Of a DNA stretch of 6,205 nucleotides, positions 5,988-6,205 are shown in pieces; within the stretch, counting starts at the first letter, position 1, and the number at the start of each line of letters is the position of its first letter. This stretch comes from CAYQAJ01 sp964415245 (lineage in GTDB: Bacteria; Planctomycetota; Planctomycetia; Pirellulales; Pirellulaceae). The notes beneath the pieces were generated by a model. That model had not been told where the DNA came from. It did not search any database and saw nothing but the letters and a program-made list of their open reading frames with translations. Location of the stretch: contig CAYQAJ010000302.1 in the NCBI GenBank assembly GCA_964415245.1, positions 1-6,205 of the forward strand, read 5' to 3'. A program made the translations under genes and the position numbers.

Positions 5988-6205
5988 TTACTCGGGATAC
6001 AGCGCCGTCGACAGATAGCGCTCGCCGATATCCGGTAGCACGACCACGATCAACTTTCCCTCGTTCTCGGGTCGGCTTGCCACTTGCAGCGCCGCCCAGG
6101 CGGCCGCGCCGCTGCTGATGCCGCACATCATCCCTTCCAGCTTGGCCAGGCGTCGGGCCGTCTCGGCCGCATCCTCGTCCTTTACCTGTACCACTTCGTC
6201 GATGA
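5988..6205 (-). CDS. cysK: Cysteine synthase (O-acetylserine sulfhydrylase), C-terminal part; gene runs off the window
   Basis: PLP enzyme that makes cysteine from O-acetylserine and sulfide, releasing acetate. Only the last 71 codons are present and the start lies beyond base 6205. The visible part reads IDEVVQVKDEDA at the edge, then ARRLAKLEG, then GISSGAAAWAAL (the conserved serine-glycine loop near the PLP ring nitrogen), then RPENEGKLIVVVLPD and GERYLST close to the C-terminus, ending LYPE and TAA. These match the end of CysK-type proteins closely. The common LPDTGERYLST reads LPDIGERYLST here. A GTG at 6192-6194 is an internal valine codon, since conserved sequence continues upstream of it. 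CysM or a cystathionine beta-synthase-like member cannot be ruled out from the C-terminus alone. Confidence 0.9.
   Translation of the reverse strand, partial: IDEVVQVKDEDAAETARRLAKLEGMMCGISSGAAAWAALQVASRPENEGKLIVVVLPDIGERYLSTALYPE

Overview
This window looks like chromosomal DNA from a GC-rich bacterium (by eye about 60% G+C), most likely a planctomycete of the Pirellulales type. That placement is an inference. It rests on the style of the acetyl-CoA synthetase, the presence of a CASTOR/POLLUX-type ion channel, the mixed-signature phosphofructokinase and the kinds of small intergenic repeats. No rRNA or other phylogenetic marker is present.

Layout: (1) 26-1396, minus strand, a complete phosphofructokinase gene with an unusual low-complexity C-terminal tail built from short tandem repeats. 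(2) 1397-1640, a 244-base gap holding a hairpin near the pfk start and a striking heptamer-repeat element. That element has inverted arms of 24 bases (23 match) around a G-rich heptamer tract with G-quadruplex potential. (3) 1641-3632, minus strand, a complete two-TM channel protein of the CASTOR/POLLUX family with two RCK-like domains. (4) 3633-3944, a 312-base divergent intergenic region with three related small palindromes next to the channel gene and a very good sigma70-type promoter next to acs. (5) 3945-5906, plus strand, a complete acetyl-CoA synthetase. (6) 5907-5987, a convergent gap with an imperfect hairpin. (7) 5988-6205, minus strand, the C-terminal part of a cysteine synthase whose start lies beyond the window.

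The genes are mainly core metabolism (glycolysis, acetate activation, cysteine synthesis) plus one ion channel. Nothing suggests a phage, an insertion sequence, a CRISPR array or a defence island. The channel gene and pfk point the same way but are separated by the repeat element, so an operon is not obvious. acs has its own promoter. acs and cysK converge; cysteine synthase releases acetate, which Acs could re-activate, but this is only a metabolic link and not evidence of co-regulation. The least ordinary material is the intergenic heptamer element, the palindrome cluster, the repeat-built tail of Pfk and the bacterial CASTOR/POLLUX channel. I do not see a clear new multi-gene system.
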